A DNA stretch of 64,000 nucleotides from Clostridiales bacterium (GTDB taxonomy: Bacteria; Bacillota; Clostridia; Lachnospirales; WQUN01): positions 1-64,000 of the forward strand of contig JAISGK010000096.1 in NCBI GenBank assembly GCA_031263155.1. Direction: 5' to 3'. Below, piece after piece: positions 1 to 8,094 of the stretch. The translations under genes were made by a program, and so were the position numbers. The notes below the pieces were generated by a model. The model had not been told where the DNA came from, made no database searches, and was given only the letters and a program-made list of their open reading frames with translations. Positions within the stretch are counted from its first letter, which is position 1. Every line of letters starts with the position of its first letter.

Positions 1-69
1 TGTACATAAATAAAATGCAAGCAAGAATAGCTATTTTACAAACTTTTTTGACCGCATGAAGACACCGGA
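1..69. other. Window edge without a gene
   Basis: I see no coding sequence here. The stretch lies beyond the point (about position 108) where the second permease of the ABC importer stops resembling its family. It may therefore belong to whatever interrupted that gene, but too little of it is in the window to identify. Confidence 0.4.
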
Positions 70-339
70 TTATGTGCAGAATCGTTTTGTGTACACTTTA
101 TCCGACTTTTGAGTTAAAATGTCACGCCCAAGCATATCGCAGCCCAGAACATGCCCGCCCCAGCCATTGGAAAACCATTGCGGAGGAGAATTTCTCATTG
201 TAAGATCTGAAACTGACGGATCGTGTACACAATAAACCGGCGCAAGCACGCACAGAATTCCAATAACGACAATACCGAAAAAGCCAATCATAAAAGCCGG
301 AGATTTTCGCATTTTACGAATCAAATCTTTTGGTTTCAT
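70..339 (-). pseudogene. OppC/DppC-type ABC permease, truncated 5' fragment
   Basis: Only the first 89 codons remain of an inner-membrane permease of the DppC/OppC family, normally about 280-300 residues. One N-terminal membrane helix (about residues 17-37) is present, then the family motif LGCDMLGRDIL. Right after that the reading frame runs into unrelated sequence (KSDKVYTKRFCT) and stops, so the whole transport domain is missing. The start chosen is the ATG at 339 because AGAGGAG lies 7 bases upstream; the longer frame reaching 384 overlaps the preceding gene. It follows the DppB-like permease by 16 bases and would be the third gene of that operon. The break at about 108 suggests an insertion or rearrangement, possibly a mobile element lying outside the window; this is inference. 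Confidence 0.75.
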
Positions 340-355
340 ATTGATTCTCCTCTGA

Positions 356-1276
356 TTAGTTGAACTCGATGCGTTTATCGACAACCGTATATAGAATATC
401 TGTAGCGAGGACGCCGATTACCATAATGGCAGCCTGAAACAAAAGGATCGACTGAACAAGCTGATAATCACGAACGCCGACTGCCGCGACAAGAAGCTGC
501 CCAATTCCTGGCCATCCGAAGATTGACTCAACTATTACAGAGCCGCCGACCATCGCGCCAATGGAACTCCCTAGCCCTGTAATGATAGGAAGCATCACAT
601 TCTTGAGGGCATATTTCGTGTAAATTTTGTTCCATGTAACACCACGCGCTCTGGTTGCTGTAACATAATCTTCATCAAGCGTGTCGATCATTCCAGAACG
701 AAGCATACGAGTATTGCCCGACGCCTGATTCAATAGACCCGATAAGCAAGGCAGCGCCATATATTTCAGACCGCCTACGCCTTGTACCGGAAACCACCCG
801 AGTTCTACGGCAAAGAACAAAATGAGAAGCAGGCAGAACCAAACTTGTGGACACGCCTGACCGACAAGGGCTATAAACATAACCAGGCTGTCAATCCAAG
901 AACCCTTGTGTGTGCCCGCTATAAGCCCCAGCGGTATTGCAATCAGGTTTCCAAAAATAAAAGTTAAAATTGTCAGTTTTGCTGAATTGATAAATCTCAC
1001 CCACATGAGTGGGCCAACATCCATACGGTACTGATGAGAATACCCAAAATCCCCTCTCAGAATACCGCGCATGTAAATAACATATTGCTCTATGTATGGT
1101 TTATCCAGACCCATTTCAACTCTCTTGGCCTGGATTTCCTCTTCGGTGGCAGTTCCAGGGAGAAGTTCTCTGGCCAGGTCGCCGCCGGCAAGCCTGGGAA
1201 GTGCGAACGCTATAATGGATACGCCGATAAGAGTGATAACTGTAAACAGCAATCGTCGCACAATTTTTCGCCACAC
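356..1276 (-). CDS. ABC transporter permease, DppB/OppB family
   Basis: Inner-membrane permease subunit of a peptide/nickel/oligosaccharide-type ABC importer. It has the N-terminal helix of the family (RRLLFTVITLIGVSIIAFALPR), a periplasmic segment ending in RGDFGYSHQY, five more hydrophobic segments and the EAA-type loop (DEDYVTATRARGVTWNKIY) that docks on the ATPase. The length of about 306 residues is normal for the family. The start chosen is the GTG at 1276, because GAGAGGAAGG lies just upstream; an earlier in-frame GTG at 1294 would itself lie in that ribosome binding site. It sits between the substrate-binding protein and the truncated second permease. No ATPase genes are in the window. 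The substrate cannot be told from the sequence. Confidence 0.85.
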   Translation of the reverse strand: MWRKIVRRLLFTVITLIGVSIIAFALPRLAGGDLARELLPGTATEEEIQAKRVEMGLDKPYIEQYVIYMRGILRGDFGYSHQYRMDVGPLMWVRFINSAKLTILTFIFGNLIAIPLGLIAGTHKGSWIDSLVMFIALVGQACPQVWFCLLLILFFAVELGWFPVQGVGGLKYMALPCLSGLLNQASGNTRMLRSGMIDTLDEDYVTATRARGVTWNKIYTKYALKNVMLPIITGLGSSIGAMVGGSVIVESIFGWPGIGQLLVAAVGVRDYQLVQSILLFQAAIMVIGVLATDILYTVVDKRIEFN

Positions 1277-1336
1277 AATAACCCTTCCTCTCACAGGTTA
1301 ATTTCGCGGATAATATTCGTTTGCCTTCATTTCCGT

Positions 1337-1371
1337 TTTAGGTGGAAGAGAGGTTTTCCCTTCCACCTAAA
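1337..1371 (-). promoter_or_regulatory. 12-bp perfect stem-loop between binding-protein and permease genes
   Basis: Positions 1337-1348 pair perfectly with 1360-1371 around an 11-base loop. No U-run follows on the minus strand. Stem-loops in this position, after the binding-protein gene of an ABC operon, commonly protect the upstream mRNA 3' end so that binding protein is made in excess over the membrane subunits. That role is inferred here. Confidence 0.6.
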
Positions 1372-1392
1372 GTTGTCGCATAATTGCGGATA

Positions 1393-2973
1393 TCAGCTGA
1401 CCTGCAAATGGAGGATATTCCAGTTGCCAGAGGCGTCAACATTCATAGAATTGATATCAACCCTATCATTGCAAGCCTTTATGCCGGTCGTGCAATACAA
1501 GTAGAGATACGGGCCGAAATTATCCATTACATGCTGGTAAACAGCGATTTCCGCTGCCTTTCGAGATTCGAAATCACAGTTGCCGTTCACCTCTTGGCAA
1601 AGGCGGAAGAGTTCTTCATCATCACAAGAAGTCGCAAAGATATCGGCGCCAATAATCTCGGTACATTCTTTATACGCTTCGCCAATTGCTGTACAGTTGA
1701 ATACACCGATTGCCAAGTCATATTGACCAGAGGATCTCATTACATCATAGGTAGCCTCTTCCATCATGTTAATTTTTACATTAAAGCCCGCTTCCATAAG
1801 CATGGATTGAATTGCCTGCGCAAGCTCGTTTACACGGGCTGTGGCGGCGGATGAGGTCAAAAGTGAAATCTCGTTGCCGTCATAGTTTTCAGATACAATT
1901 TCTTTTGCCTTGTCCATATTGTACTCGTAGCCTTTACTGTTTGGGTTAGAGGCCATGCCCTGCGACCAAGCCCATTTTGCTGGCCAGCCAATTCCAATAA
2001 CCGTGTCTACAATCAAAGCGCGGTTGATTGCCAGGCTAACTGCCTCGCGGAGATCCTGATTGCCAAATATACCCGCGTAGTTGCAGCCAAGCATAATATG
2101 CCTATTCTCTATGGTCTCAAGCACCTGAAAGCCTTCATCCTTCAGCAGCTCTGTATCATCAAAGGGAACCAACTCAATGATATCAAACTCTCTTGTACGC
2201 AACGCGGAAACACGAGTCGTGTCCTCGGCTGAAAGGGTGTAAAAAATGCGATCGACATTGGTGGGATTTTCAAACACATCCCAGCCCCACCACTCATCGA
2301 AACGCTCAAGCTCATAAGAGGAGTTTACCGCATCGAAGTTTACGATTTTAAAGGGTCCGGCTGTGGAGGGTTTTGCAAAATACGCGTCTTCGCCGAGCTT
2401 TTCAAATTCCGCGCTGTCGAGTACGGGAAGCGAATTGATATCTTCAATGCAGGTGGGCCAGGGAGAATTCATGACCAGCTTAACTGTATAGTCGTCTACA
2501 ATCTCAACATTTTCCAAGGAGCTGTAAGTGCGGGCGCTGATCATCGTTCTGTCGTTCACGGGCCTCATAAGCGTAAACTGAAGATCTTTAGACGTCATAT
2601 GATTGCCGCTGGTAAAGTAGATATCATCCCGCAGGGTCAACGTGACAGACATTCCGTCAGCAGGCACTTCCCAATCCTCGCATTCGTATGGATCGAAATT
2701 TCCGTCCGCATCCATCTCAAATAGTCTACCAAACGCAAAGTCGGGGCAGTGAACCTGGTGTGACTGCATGGAATCCCATGTTATATGGGAGATATTGCTG
2801 GACATTCTGATTACAACTTCCTCATCATTCGCACCGCTTTTTGCGGTTTGGTTTGCAGTTGGAGATGAGGCGTCAGCTCCTGTGGGGTTCGTGGATGGTT
2901 CCGTTGTGCCTGAACAGGCGGTAAAGATAATCATCATTGCCGCCAGAGCCATGCATAAGAACTTTTTCATCAT
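1393..2973 (-). CDS. ABC transporter substrate-binding lipoprotein, SBP_bac_5 family
   Basis: Extracytoplasmic solute-binding protein of 526 residues, usual for family 5 (oligopeptides, dipeptides, nickel, some oligosaccharides). A lipoprotein signal peptide (MKKF...MMIIFTACSG) puts the lipidated Cys near residue 20, and a Ser/Thr/Asn-rich linker follows to about residue 50. The family fold is visible in YECEDWEVPADGMSVTLTLRDD, in FTLMRPVND and in the C-terminal lobe LREAVSLAINRALIVD. GGGAGG lies 6 bases before the ATG. It is the first gene of the importer operon and diverges from a membrane-bound AraC-type regulator, which may control it. The ChbG-type deacetylase beyond that regulator makes an amino-sugar oligosaccharide a possible ligand; this is inference from position only. 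Confidence 0.88.
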   Translation of the reverse strand: MMKKFLCMALAAMMIIFTACSGTTEPSTNPTGADASSPTANQTAKSGANDEEVVIRMSSNISHITWDSMQSHQVHCPDFAFGRLFEMDADGNFDPYECEDWEVPADGMSVTLTLRDDIYFTSGNHMTSKDLQFTLMRPVNDRTMISARTYSSLENVEIVDDYTVKLVMNSPWPTCIEDINSLPVLDSAEFEKLGEDAYFAKPSTAGPFKIVNFDAVNSSYELERFDEWWGWDVFENPTNVDRIFYTLSAEDTTRVSALRTREFDIIELVPFDDTELLKDEGFQVLETIENRHIMLGCNYAGIFGNQDLREAVSLAINRALIVDTVIGIGWPAKWAWSQGMASNPNSKGYEYNMDKAKEIVSENYDGNEISLLTSSAATARVNELAQAIQSMLMEAGFNVKINMMEEATYDVMRSSGQYDLAIGVFNCTAIGEAYKECTEIIGADIFATSCDDEELFRLCQEVNGNCDFESRKAAEIAVYQHVMDNFGPYLYLYCTTGIKACNDRVDINSMNVDASGNWNILHLQVS

Positions 2974-3089
2974 TGTTTCCTCCCTTGAATTTTAACGGCG
3001 TTTTCCATTTTGACCAAGCGCTGTGCATCACTTTCATTCTCATGTTACAGCCCTGTGATAAAAAAGCCAATAACCGAAATGAAGATTTT

Positions 3090-3125
3090 ATGAACATGAT
3101 TGAAAATAATGCTGATTTTGTTCAT
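3090..3125. promoter_or_regulatory. Inverted repeat in the transporter/regulator divergent region
   Basis: ATGAACA at 3090-3096 is repeated inverted as TGTTCAT at 3119-3125, spaced by 22 bases, between the divergent importer operon and AraC-type gene. It could be an operator, but nothing else supports this. Confidence 0.25.
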
Positions 3126-3225
3126 CTATTCACAATTTTGACTTCTTTCAGATTTTATGTTAAAATCTTAGTTAACAATTATACTTATGAGCTATACTGT
3201 TTTAGGCAATATGCTTATATCCATT

Positions 3226-3474
3226 TTCTTCACTACTAAACGTGCATTTTCCAAATTTGGTATGGGTGCGCAACGGTTAGTGGGTATGATTTCGTAGGGG
3301 CGCGCACTGCGCGCCCGCACACGACAACCGCCCGATAACCAGGTCAAAAAGCCCGCCTGACAAACCGCCCAGTTCCCCGATATTGTCGAGGCTTGGAAAG
3401 GCCCACGGGCGCGCAATGCGCGCCCCTACGAAGGCAAAATCCTTTTGTGAAAACGCACGTTTGGAGTTCTTCAT
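3226..3474. mobile_element. Miniature inverted-repeat element, copy A, with flanking duplication
   Basis: Non-coding element of about 233 bp (3234-3466). Its ends are imperfect inverted repeats (CTAAACGTGCATTTTCC at the left; the complement of GAAAACGCACGTTTGG at the right). Inside each end is a palindromic block built on GGGGCGCGC-ACT-GCGCGCCC. The bases flanking it, TTCTTCAC (3226-3233) and TTCTTCAT (3467-3474), match at 7 of 8 positions and look like a target-site duplication. It carries no transposase, so it would depend on one elsewhere in the genome. It lies between a possible promoter (TTAACA at 3172, TATACT at 3193) and the ATG of the AraC-type gene, so it would be in that gene's 5' leader. 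Confidence 0.8.
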
Positions 3475-3505
3475 ACACACAATATGCTGTGGTAAGGTGG
3501 GTATT

Positions 3506-5834
3506 ATGGAACTGATTGGCCAGCTTAAAAAAATATATAAGATATTTCGCTTTAACAGTATTTTTTGCCGCATCTTTATTGCTGTTTTTTCTGGTGTGCT
3601 GCTCATTGTGATTTTGGCGGTACTGCTATATTACAACAACACCTACAACAACGCTAAGATTGACAGAGAACAAATCATGCATTCGTATATCGAATCCGTG
3701 TCGGCCTCCGCCTCACTCATCTTGTCTGATAATTTGGCGAGAGAGATCAATAACCTTGCGAATAGCTACCTATCTACTGGAGTTGATCTATTACAATGAG
3801 CCGACAAACGCTATGGTCAATTCGGCTATGGTAAACCTGAAAGCGGCAGACACAAATAATATTTATATTGATTCCATTATTGTGAACATTCCCCGTCACG
3901 ATATTTTGATCGACTCACAGTACAGCAGTTACTCATTGAACCGCTCGCCCCATGCCGATATGATTTCTTTCGCCAATCGAAAACCGGGGTATGTGATCGA
4001 GTGCAACAATAAGCGCAGCCGCTTTTTCAGCTACAATAACGATTACATCTTGGCAAGGAATTTCATATTACAGGACAGCAATCACCTTGCAACTGTTTTC
4101 TTCAAAATCAATATGCATCAATTCTATCGGACAATCGTCAGTGAGTTTCCCGCCAAAACCGATATATATATTTACAACGCGGACGGTGTAGGTGTCTTTC
4201 AGGAGGACGTCAACTATTCTTTGATCGATCTTTCCGCAGGGGAGCTGCAAAGTCTTTTGACAGGGGAGCGGGATCAGTTTCAACAGAAGGATTATACCTA
4301 TCTTTGTTATTCCGCTCCTTCCACCGGCTGGAAGGTGATCTCGAAAATTGACGCAAGTCTGCTCACGCCACAAATTGACACTCTGCTACGCCTGTTATTG
4401 CCGATTCTTTGTATCACAATATTGGGCGCTGTCCTAATTTCTATTATTGTTTCTCTCGACATTTACAGTCCGTTGAGAAATATGTTTGATTATGTTTTTA
4501 ATGGCCCTTTCTCAGGGCATTCAAATACATCCGCATCAAAAAACGAGATCGATTATATTACATATGCTTTTTCGGAAGTAAACACAACGATTACAAGAAT
4601 GCAAGATATCATTGACAGTCTATCTCCTGATGTTATTAGCCGTATATTTACCGATTTAATTAACAACAGAGCACCCAGCTATGAATATGTGAAAACCTCA
4701 CTGCAAAGTATTCAGTCCCCTTTTAAGTTTGACAGTATCTATGTTGCGGCAGCAATGGCTTTTCCGTTGGAATATGATCTGGAAGGGGATGATTCCAATT
4801 ACAAAAAGCTTGTAGATATTTTGTCTGCGTTTCATGACCGCACCGGCGCCAACTCTTTCGTCAAATTTATGGAAGACAACATCATTATAATTGTCATATC
4901 ATTTGAAGCGACAACTGATATCAACGAGGCGCATAGGGTCATCGACAAAATGGAAACGCTTCTATCCGGTTATTTCAATAAAGACGGTGTGGAGATCATT
5001 TACGCGCGCGGTCACTTCTATCATTCCATTCTTGATGTGACGGCTTCATATCATCGCGCCATCGGCCTGATACATAAAGCCCGCAGCGCAAACAGCGCGA
5101 CGGATTCTGTGGATAAAGAGCAAGCCGCTCCCTTGCCGGGGTTAAACTCCGAAACGTCCCGCGCTTATTCAGACGAGTCCAAAGAGGCGCTGCGGTATCA
5201 AATTTTGCCTATTTTGGCTGAAATTGAGGCTCAACGTACCAAAGAAGCGATTACCGCGCTCAACAACGTTTTTTCCAACCTATGTACATACAAACCTATT
5301 GGGGACAGCGAAGCTCTTTCTTTGGCGTCTTTTCTTGAGTTGTTTACAGATGCGCTTGATGGAAGAGATCTGACTGAAGAAGCCTTGACAAACAGAGCGC
5401 GCGCGTTACAGGCAAAGTGCGGAAATACCTCTGCCGAGGGTACTGCGATATTGTTGGATGAGTTGCGTAACTTATTTTATGATCTTGTCTACACGGCGCA
5501 AAATCAGTACAAGATCATGCAGAATCAATACCTGCTTAAAGCAAAAGAATACATAAGCATGAATTATGCAAATTCATATTTATCCCTTGAAACAATTGCG
5601 GAAGAATGTGGCATCACACCGAACTATCTCTCTAAAATATTTGTATTGAGTGGAACACATTATTTGGAGTACCTCAACCACTACAGAGTATCAAAAAGCA
5701 TTTCTCTTCTAAGGGAATCCAAAAAGACGATCAGTGAAATAGCGGGCGCTTGCGGATTTAATTCCTCCCAGAGCTTTATACGGGTGTTTAAGAAGCAGAT
5801 GGGTGAACCCCCCGGAAAGTTTAGAAAATTCTGA
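3506..5834 (+). pseudogene. AraC-family membrane-bound transcriptional regulator, frameshifted
   Basis: The first part reads in one frame from the ATG at 3506 (after AAGGTGGG) to a stop at 3799. It covers an N-terminal membrane helix (IFIAVFSGVLLIVILAVLLYY) and the start of an extracellular sensor region. The rest reads in the next frame, joining at about 3770-3800 (IYYNEPTNAM), and runs to 5834. It holds the remainder of the sensor, a second helix (LLLPILCITILGAVLISIIVSL), a long linker and a C-terminal AraC DNA-binding domain with two helix-turn-helix units (LETIAEECGITPNYLSKIF and ISEIAGACGFNSSQSFIRVFKKQ). One inserted or deleted base separates the halves; it may be a true mutation or a sequence error. 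This type of regulator usually controls neighbouring sugar transport genes, and the divergent ABC importer is the obvious candidate target. Confidence 0.85.
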
Positions 5835-5837
5835 CTT

Positions 5838-5954
5838 TCCCACGAGAGATAGCCTATTATTATCGGGAGCAGTCCGCCGAATCAGTCATATACGCCAAGC
5901 CAAACGGTGAGCCATTTTTAGAAGAGCTTAACAATAGCAATCATCCCGCGTGAT
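5838..5954 (+). pseudogene. Coding-like scrap before the deacetylase gene
   Basis: A frame without a convincing start, overlapping no annotated gene, reads TFPREIAYYYREQSAESVIY and then AKPNGEPFLEELNNSNHPA before a stop at 5952-5954. The composition looks like a real protein C-terminus rather than random translation. I do not recognise the family. It may be the tail of a gene otherwise lost between the AraC-type gene and the deacetylase. Confidence 0.3.
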
Positions 5955-6057
5955 TTTTGTTGAAATGATTAATGGTATTTCAGCATTGAACATTGCGCTT
6001 TTCGGTAAGAATGAGTCATACTGTAAGTGACCATAACTGAAAGGGGTAGTGTTATTT

Positions 6058-7050
6058 ATGAAAAAGATGTTTATTCGCTGTGATGATATCGGCTATTCAA
6101 AGGTGTTCAACCTTGGCGCCTTTGAAGCGCTGCAAAACGGTGTTGGTACTTCGGCGGACGTTATGTTGGATTGCCCTGGTACAGAAGACGCCCTTTGCCG
6201 GCTCAAGGAAATGCCCTGGATCTCTGTGGGATGGCACTGCCATTTTTGGGGAGCGCCTGTACTCCCTTCAAACAGAGTTCCCACACTAGTCGAACACAGC
6301 GGAGAATTCGATGGACGGTTTCGGCTTGACCTTCGAACTGCGGGGGATGTCAGCTATATCGAGCTAAAGGCGGAACTTAAGGAGGAGTTGACGCGCTGTC
6401 TCGATTTTTACGGAAAAGTTCCAGCGTATGGCGGCGACAGCGGCGGCGCAGACCGCGACAACCCTATGGCAAAAGCAATGGGTGAAATTATTGAGGAATA
6501 TGGGATTACAACCGGCTGGTGCTTGAAGAAGGGCTCTGACCCAAGAGTCCGCGAGCTGGTCATCAAAAGCCGCCAACAGGATGCCAACTGGGCAGCCGCG
6601 TTCAAACTCCGCCAGACAGGAGACGACCATCTGCCGAGCCCAAAATGGGCTAACCGAAATATTGTTATGCTTGACGGGGAGTTCGCCTATATTGACCTCT
6701 ATACAGACTCCATTGCCGCAGTAGAGGAGAACTATAATCCGGTCAAGTATTATACTGAAAATCGCGCCGGAATTCTCGATTTTGATGATGGTACAATCGT
6801 TGGGCAAGCGTGGCACCCGGGATATATTGATTACTTTGTCTATAGACAAGGCGAGCGTGGAAACAGGCCCAGAGCGCAGCAGTTTGTCGTATGCAGAGCG
6901 CAGGATGCCCATGCCCTTTGCTCAAAAGAGCTGCATGACTGGATTAAGGAAAACAAAATTGAACTTGTGAGCATTGGGGATGCGATTTATGACAAAAGAG
7001 ATTATCAAAACCATTTAAAGAAAATCGGGAGTGACCTTGCCGTATTGTAA
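6058..7050 (+). CDS. ChbG/HpnK (YdjC) family carbohydrate deacetylase
   Basis: Predicted cytoplasmic metal-dependent deacetylase of the YdjC/ChbG fold, about 330 residues, acting on N-acetylated sugars such as diacetylchitobiose in characterised members. Visible family features are the N-terminal metal-binding DD (FIRCDDIGYS), the histidines of VGWHCHF, the GGDSGG region and the late HPG motif (GQAWHPGYIDYF). The ATG at 6058 is preferred because AAAGGGG lies about 10 bases upstream; an in-frame GTG at 6049 is too close to it. It stands alone, co-oriented with the frameshifted AraC-type gene. The exact substrate is unknown. Confidence 0.82.
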   Translation: MKKMFIRCDDIGYSKVFNLGAFEALQNGVGTSADVMLDCPGTEDALCRLKEMPWISVGWHCHFWGAPVLPSNRVPTLVEHSGEFDGRFRLDLRTAGDVSYIELKAELKEELTRCLDFYGKVPAYGGDSGGADRDNPMAKAMGEIIEEYGITTGWCLKKGSDPRVRELVIKSRQQDANWAAAFKLRQTGDDHLPSPKWANRNIVMLDGEFAYIDLYTDSIAAVEENYNPVKYYTENRAGILDFDDGTIVGQAWHPGYIDYFVYRQGERGNRPRAQQFVVCRAQDAHALCSKELHDWIKENKIELVSIGDAIYDKRDYQNHLKKIGSDLAVL

Positions 7051-7147
7051 AGCGCCGTACAAAAAGACGAGCGGGACTTGGGCGCAACACATCGAAAGGT
7101 TGAGCGCGATTGGGATGAAGGGCAGCCTTCTCCTGTTTGACCGGTGA
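7031..7147 (+). pseudogene. Coding-like scrap overlapping the deacetylase 3' end
   Basis: In a second frame, a GTG at 7031 opens a 38-codon ORF (middle part KTSGTWAQHIERLSAIG, end MKGSLLLFDR). Its composition is protein-like and it ends in what could be a genuine C-terminus. Only a weak ribosome binding site precedes it. It could be the tail of a lost gene, or the original tail of a neighbour shifted out of frame. I do not recognise the family. Confidence 0.3.
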
Positions 7148-7191
7148 TATCCGTTCACAGAGTTCACATCCTACATACGTTAGCTATTCAC

Positions 7192-7254
7192 CAGACCTTG
7201 CTGCCCACAGCATCCCCTACAATCAACAAGCGGGATTGTGGGCAGCAAGGTCTG
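7192..7254. repeat. Long perfect hairpin (18-bp stem)
   Basis: CAGACCTTGCTGCCCACA at 7192-7209 is perfectly complementary to 7237-7254. A further 5-bp stem (ATCCC/GGGAT) lies inside after a two-base bulge. No T-run follows immediately, so it is not a standard terminator. With the scrap at 7031-7147 it accounts for most of the stretch between the deacetylase and the antitoxin gene. Confidence 0.75.
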
Positions 7255-7353
7255 ATAATAGTAACGCCTGTAGGATTTTTTTGGTTGCATGGGGTCCTTC
7301 CTCTTGATTAAGAGGGCTAAAAGTGCTAATCTGAACGCAAAGAAGGAGGTAAG

Positions 7354-7638
7354 ATGGAAATGCTGATACAAGCCTACGCTGGTCGAGTGTTTAATGGTAA
7401 ACCAGTAATTTCAGATTCTGTAAGATTACCAGAAAACGCGAATCTGTTAATCACAATCGCTGATGATTTTCCGTTTGTTAAAAAAGCGACAGCTGAAACA
7501 ATCACCCAGACTAACGAGGAAGAAATTGTAAAGCGTATGGAGATGGTTGAATCGTTAATCGGTTGCATGGCTGGGTATGATATCGACCTAAACCAAGCTC
7601 GCGAAGAAAGATTAACGGCGAAAGTGCTGTTGCAGTGA
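7354..7638 (+). CDS. VapB-like antitoxin, partner lost
   Basis: Small protein of 94 residues of the kind paired with PIN-domain toxins. It has an N-terminal beta-rich part (LIQAYAGRVFNGKPVI...VRLPENANLLITIAD) and a helical C-terminus ending in the AREERL motif typical of antitoxins upstream of PIN genes. A strong AAGGAGG lies 4 bases before the ATG. The stop codon overlaps a GTG that starts a PIN-like sequence (KIILDTNIV), which ends after about ten codons, so the toxin has been deleted. DNA binding and autoregulation are inferred from the family type. Confidence 0.6.
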   Translation: MEMLIQAYAGRVFNGKPVISDSVRLPENANLLITIADDFPFVKKATAETITQTNEEEIVKRMEMVESLIGCMAGYDIDLNQAREERLTAKVLLQ

Positions 7639-7664
7639 AGATAATTCTTGATACTAATATTGTC
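7635..7664 (+). pseudogene. PIN-domain toxin (VapC) stub
   Basis: The GTG at 7635 overlaps the antitoxin stop codon, as usual for vapBC pairs. It is followed by KIILDTNIVKH, the first beta strand of PIN nucleases with the first catalytic Asp. The family sequence then ends and the frame runs into the ribosome binding site of the flavodoxin gene. The rest of the toxin is missing. Confidence 0.6.
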
Positions 7665-7692
7665 AAACATAAAAAAGGAGGCCCCCCGACAT

Positions 7693-8094
7693 ATGAAAAA
7701 CCTTGTTGTTTACTATTCAAAAACCGGCCACACCCGCAACGCGGCAGAAAAGGTTATCGCGTCACTTAACTGTGACAAGGATGAAATCACCTATGACGCA
7801 GCCAGCAAAGCAGTCACCGCCTCGCGCAACCCCGCCAACTACGATCGCGTCATCGTTTGCTGCCCCATACACGCGTTTAACCTCCCGCAGCCGGTCGCGC
7901 TGTACCTTACCATTAATAAGGATAAAATTAAAAGCTACAGCCTTTTGGTCACATGCAGGCTTGGCGGCCTTAAATCCTGCGTTGCCAACGCAACACGAAT
8001 TTTAGGCAAAAAACCGCTCGCCTCACTAAAGATTAACGCCAATGCCATACCCGCCGGAAAGTACGACGTGCGCCCCATTATCCAATCATCATGA
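7693..8094 (+). CDS. Flavodoxin-like protein
   Basis: Protein of 133 residues with the flavodoxin fold: an FMN phosphate-binding loop at the N-terminus (VVYYSKTGHTRNAA) and the second cofactor strand (YDRVIVCCPIHAFNLPQPV). It is probably a cytoplasmic electron carrier or a small flavodoxin-type reductase. AAAAAAGGAGG lies upstream of the ATG at 7693; an in-frame upstream extension starts within the PIN stub and has no ribosome binding site. The stop overlaps the start of the DUF1836 gene (ATGA), so the two are translationally coupled. Confidence 0.8.
   Translation: MKNLVVYYSKTGHTRNAAEKVIASLNCDKDEITYDAASKAVTASRNPANYDRVIVCCPIHAFNLPQPVALYLTINKDKIKSYSLLVTCRLGGLKSCVANATRILGKKPLASLKINANAIPAGKYDVRPIIQSS

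Noticed and set aside
3277-3606. Frames encoding VGARIARP/VGARSARP-like peptides (also at 23186-23408)
   Set aside because: They are chance translations of the mobile repeat palindromes, found on both strands of the same DNA.
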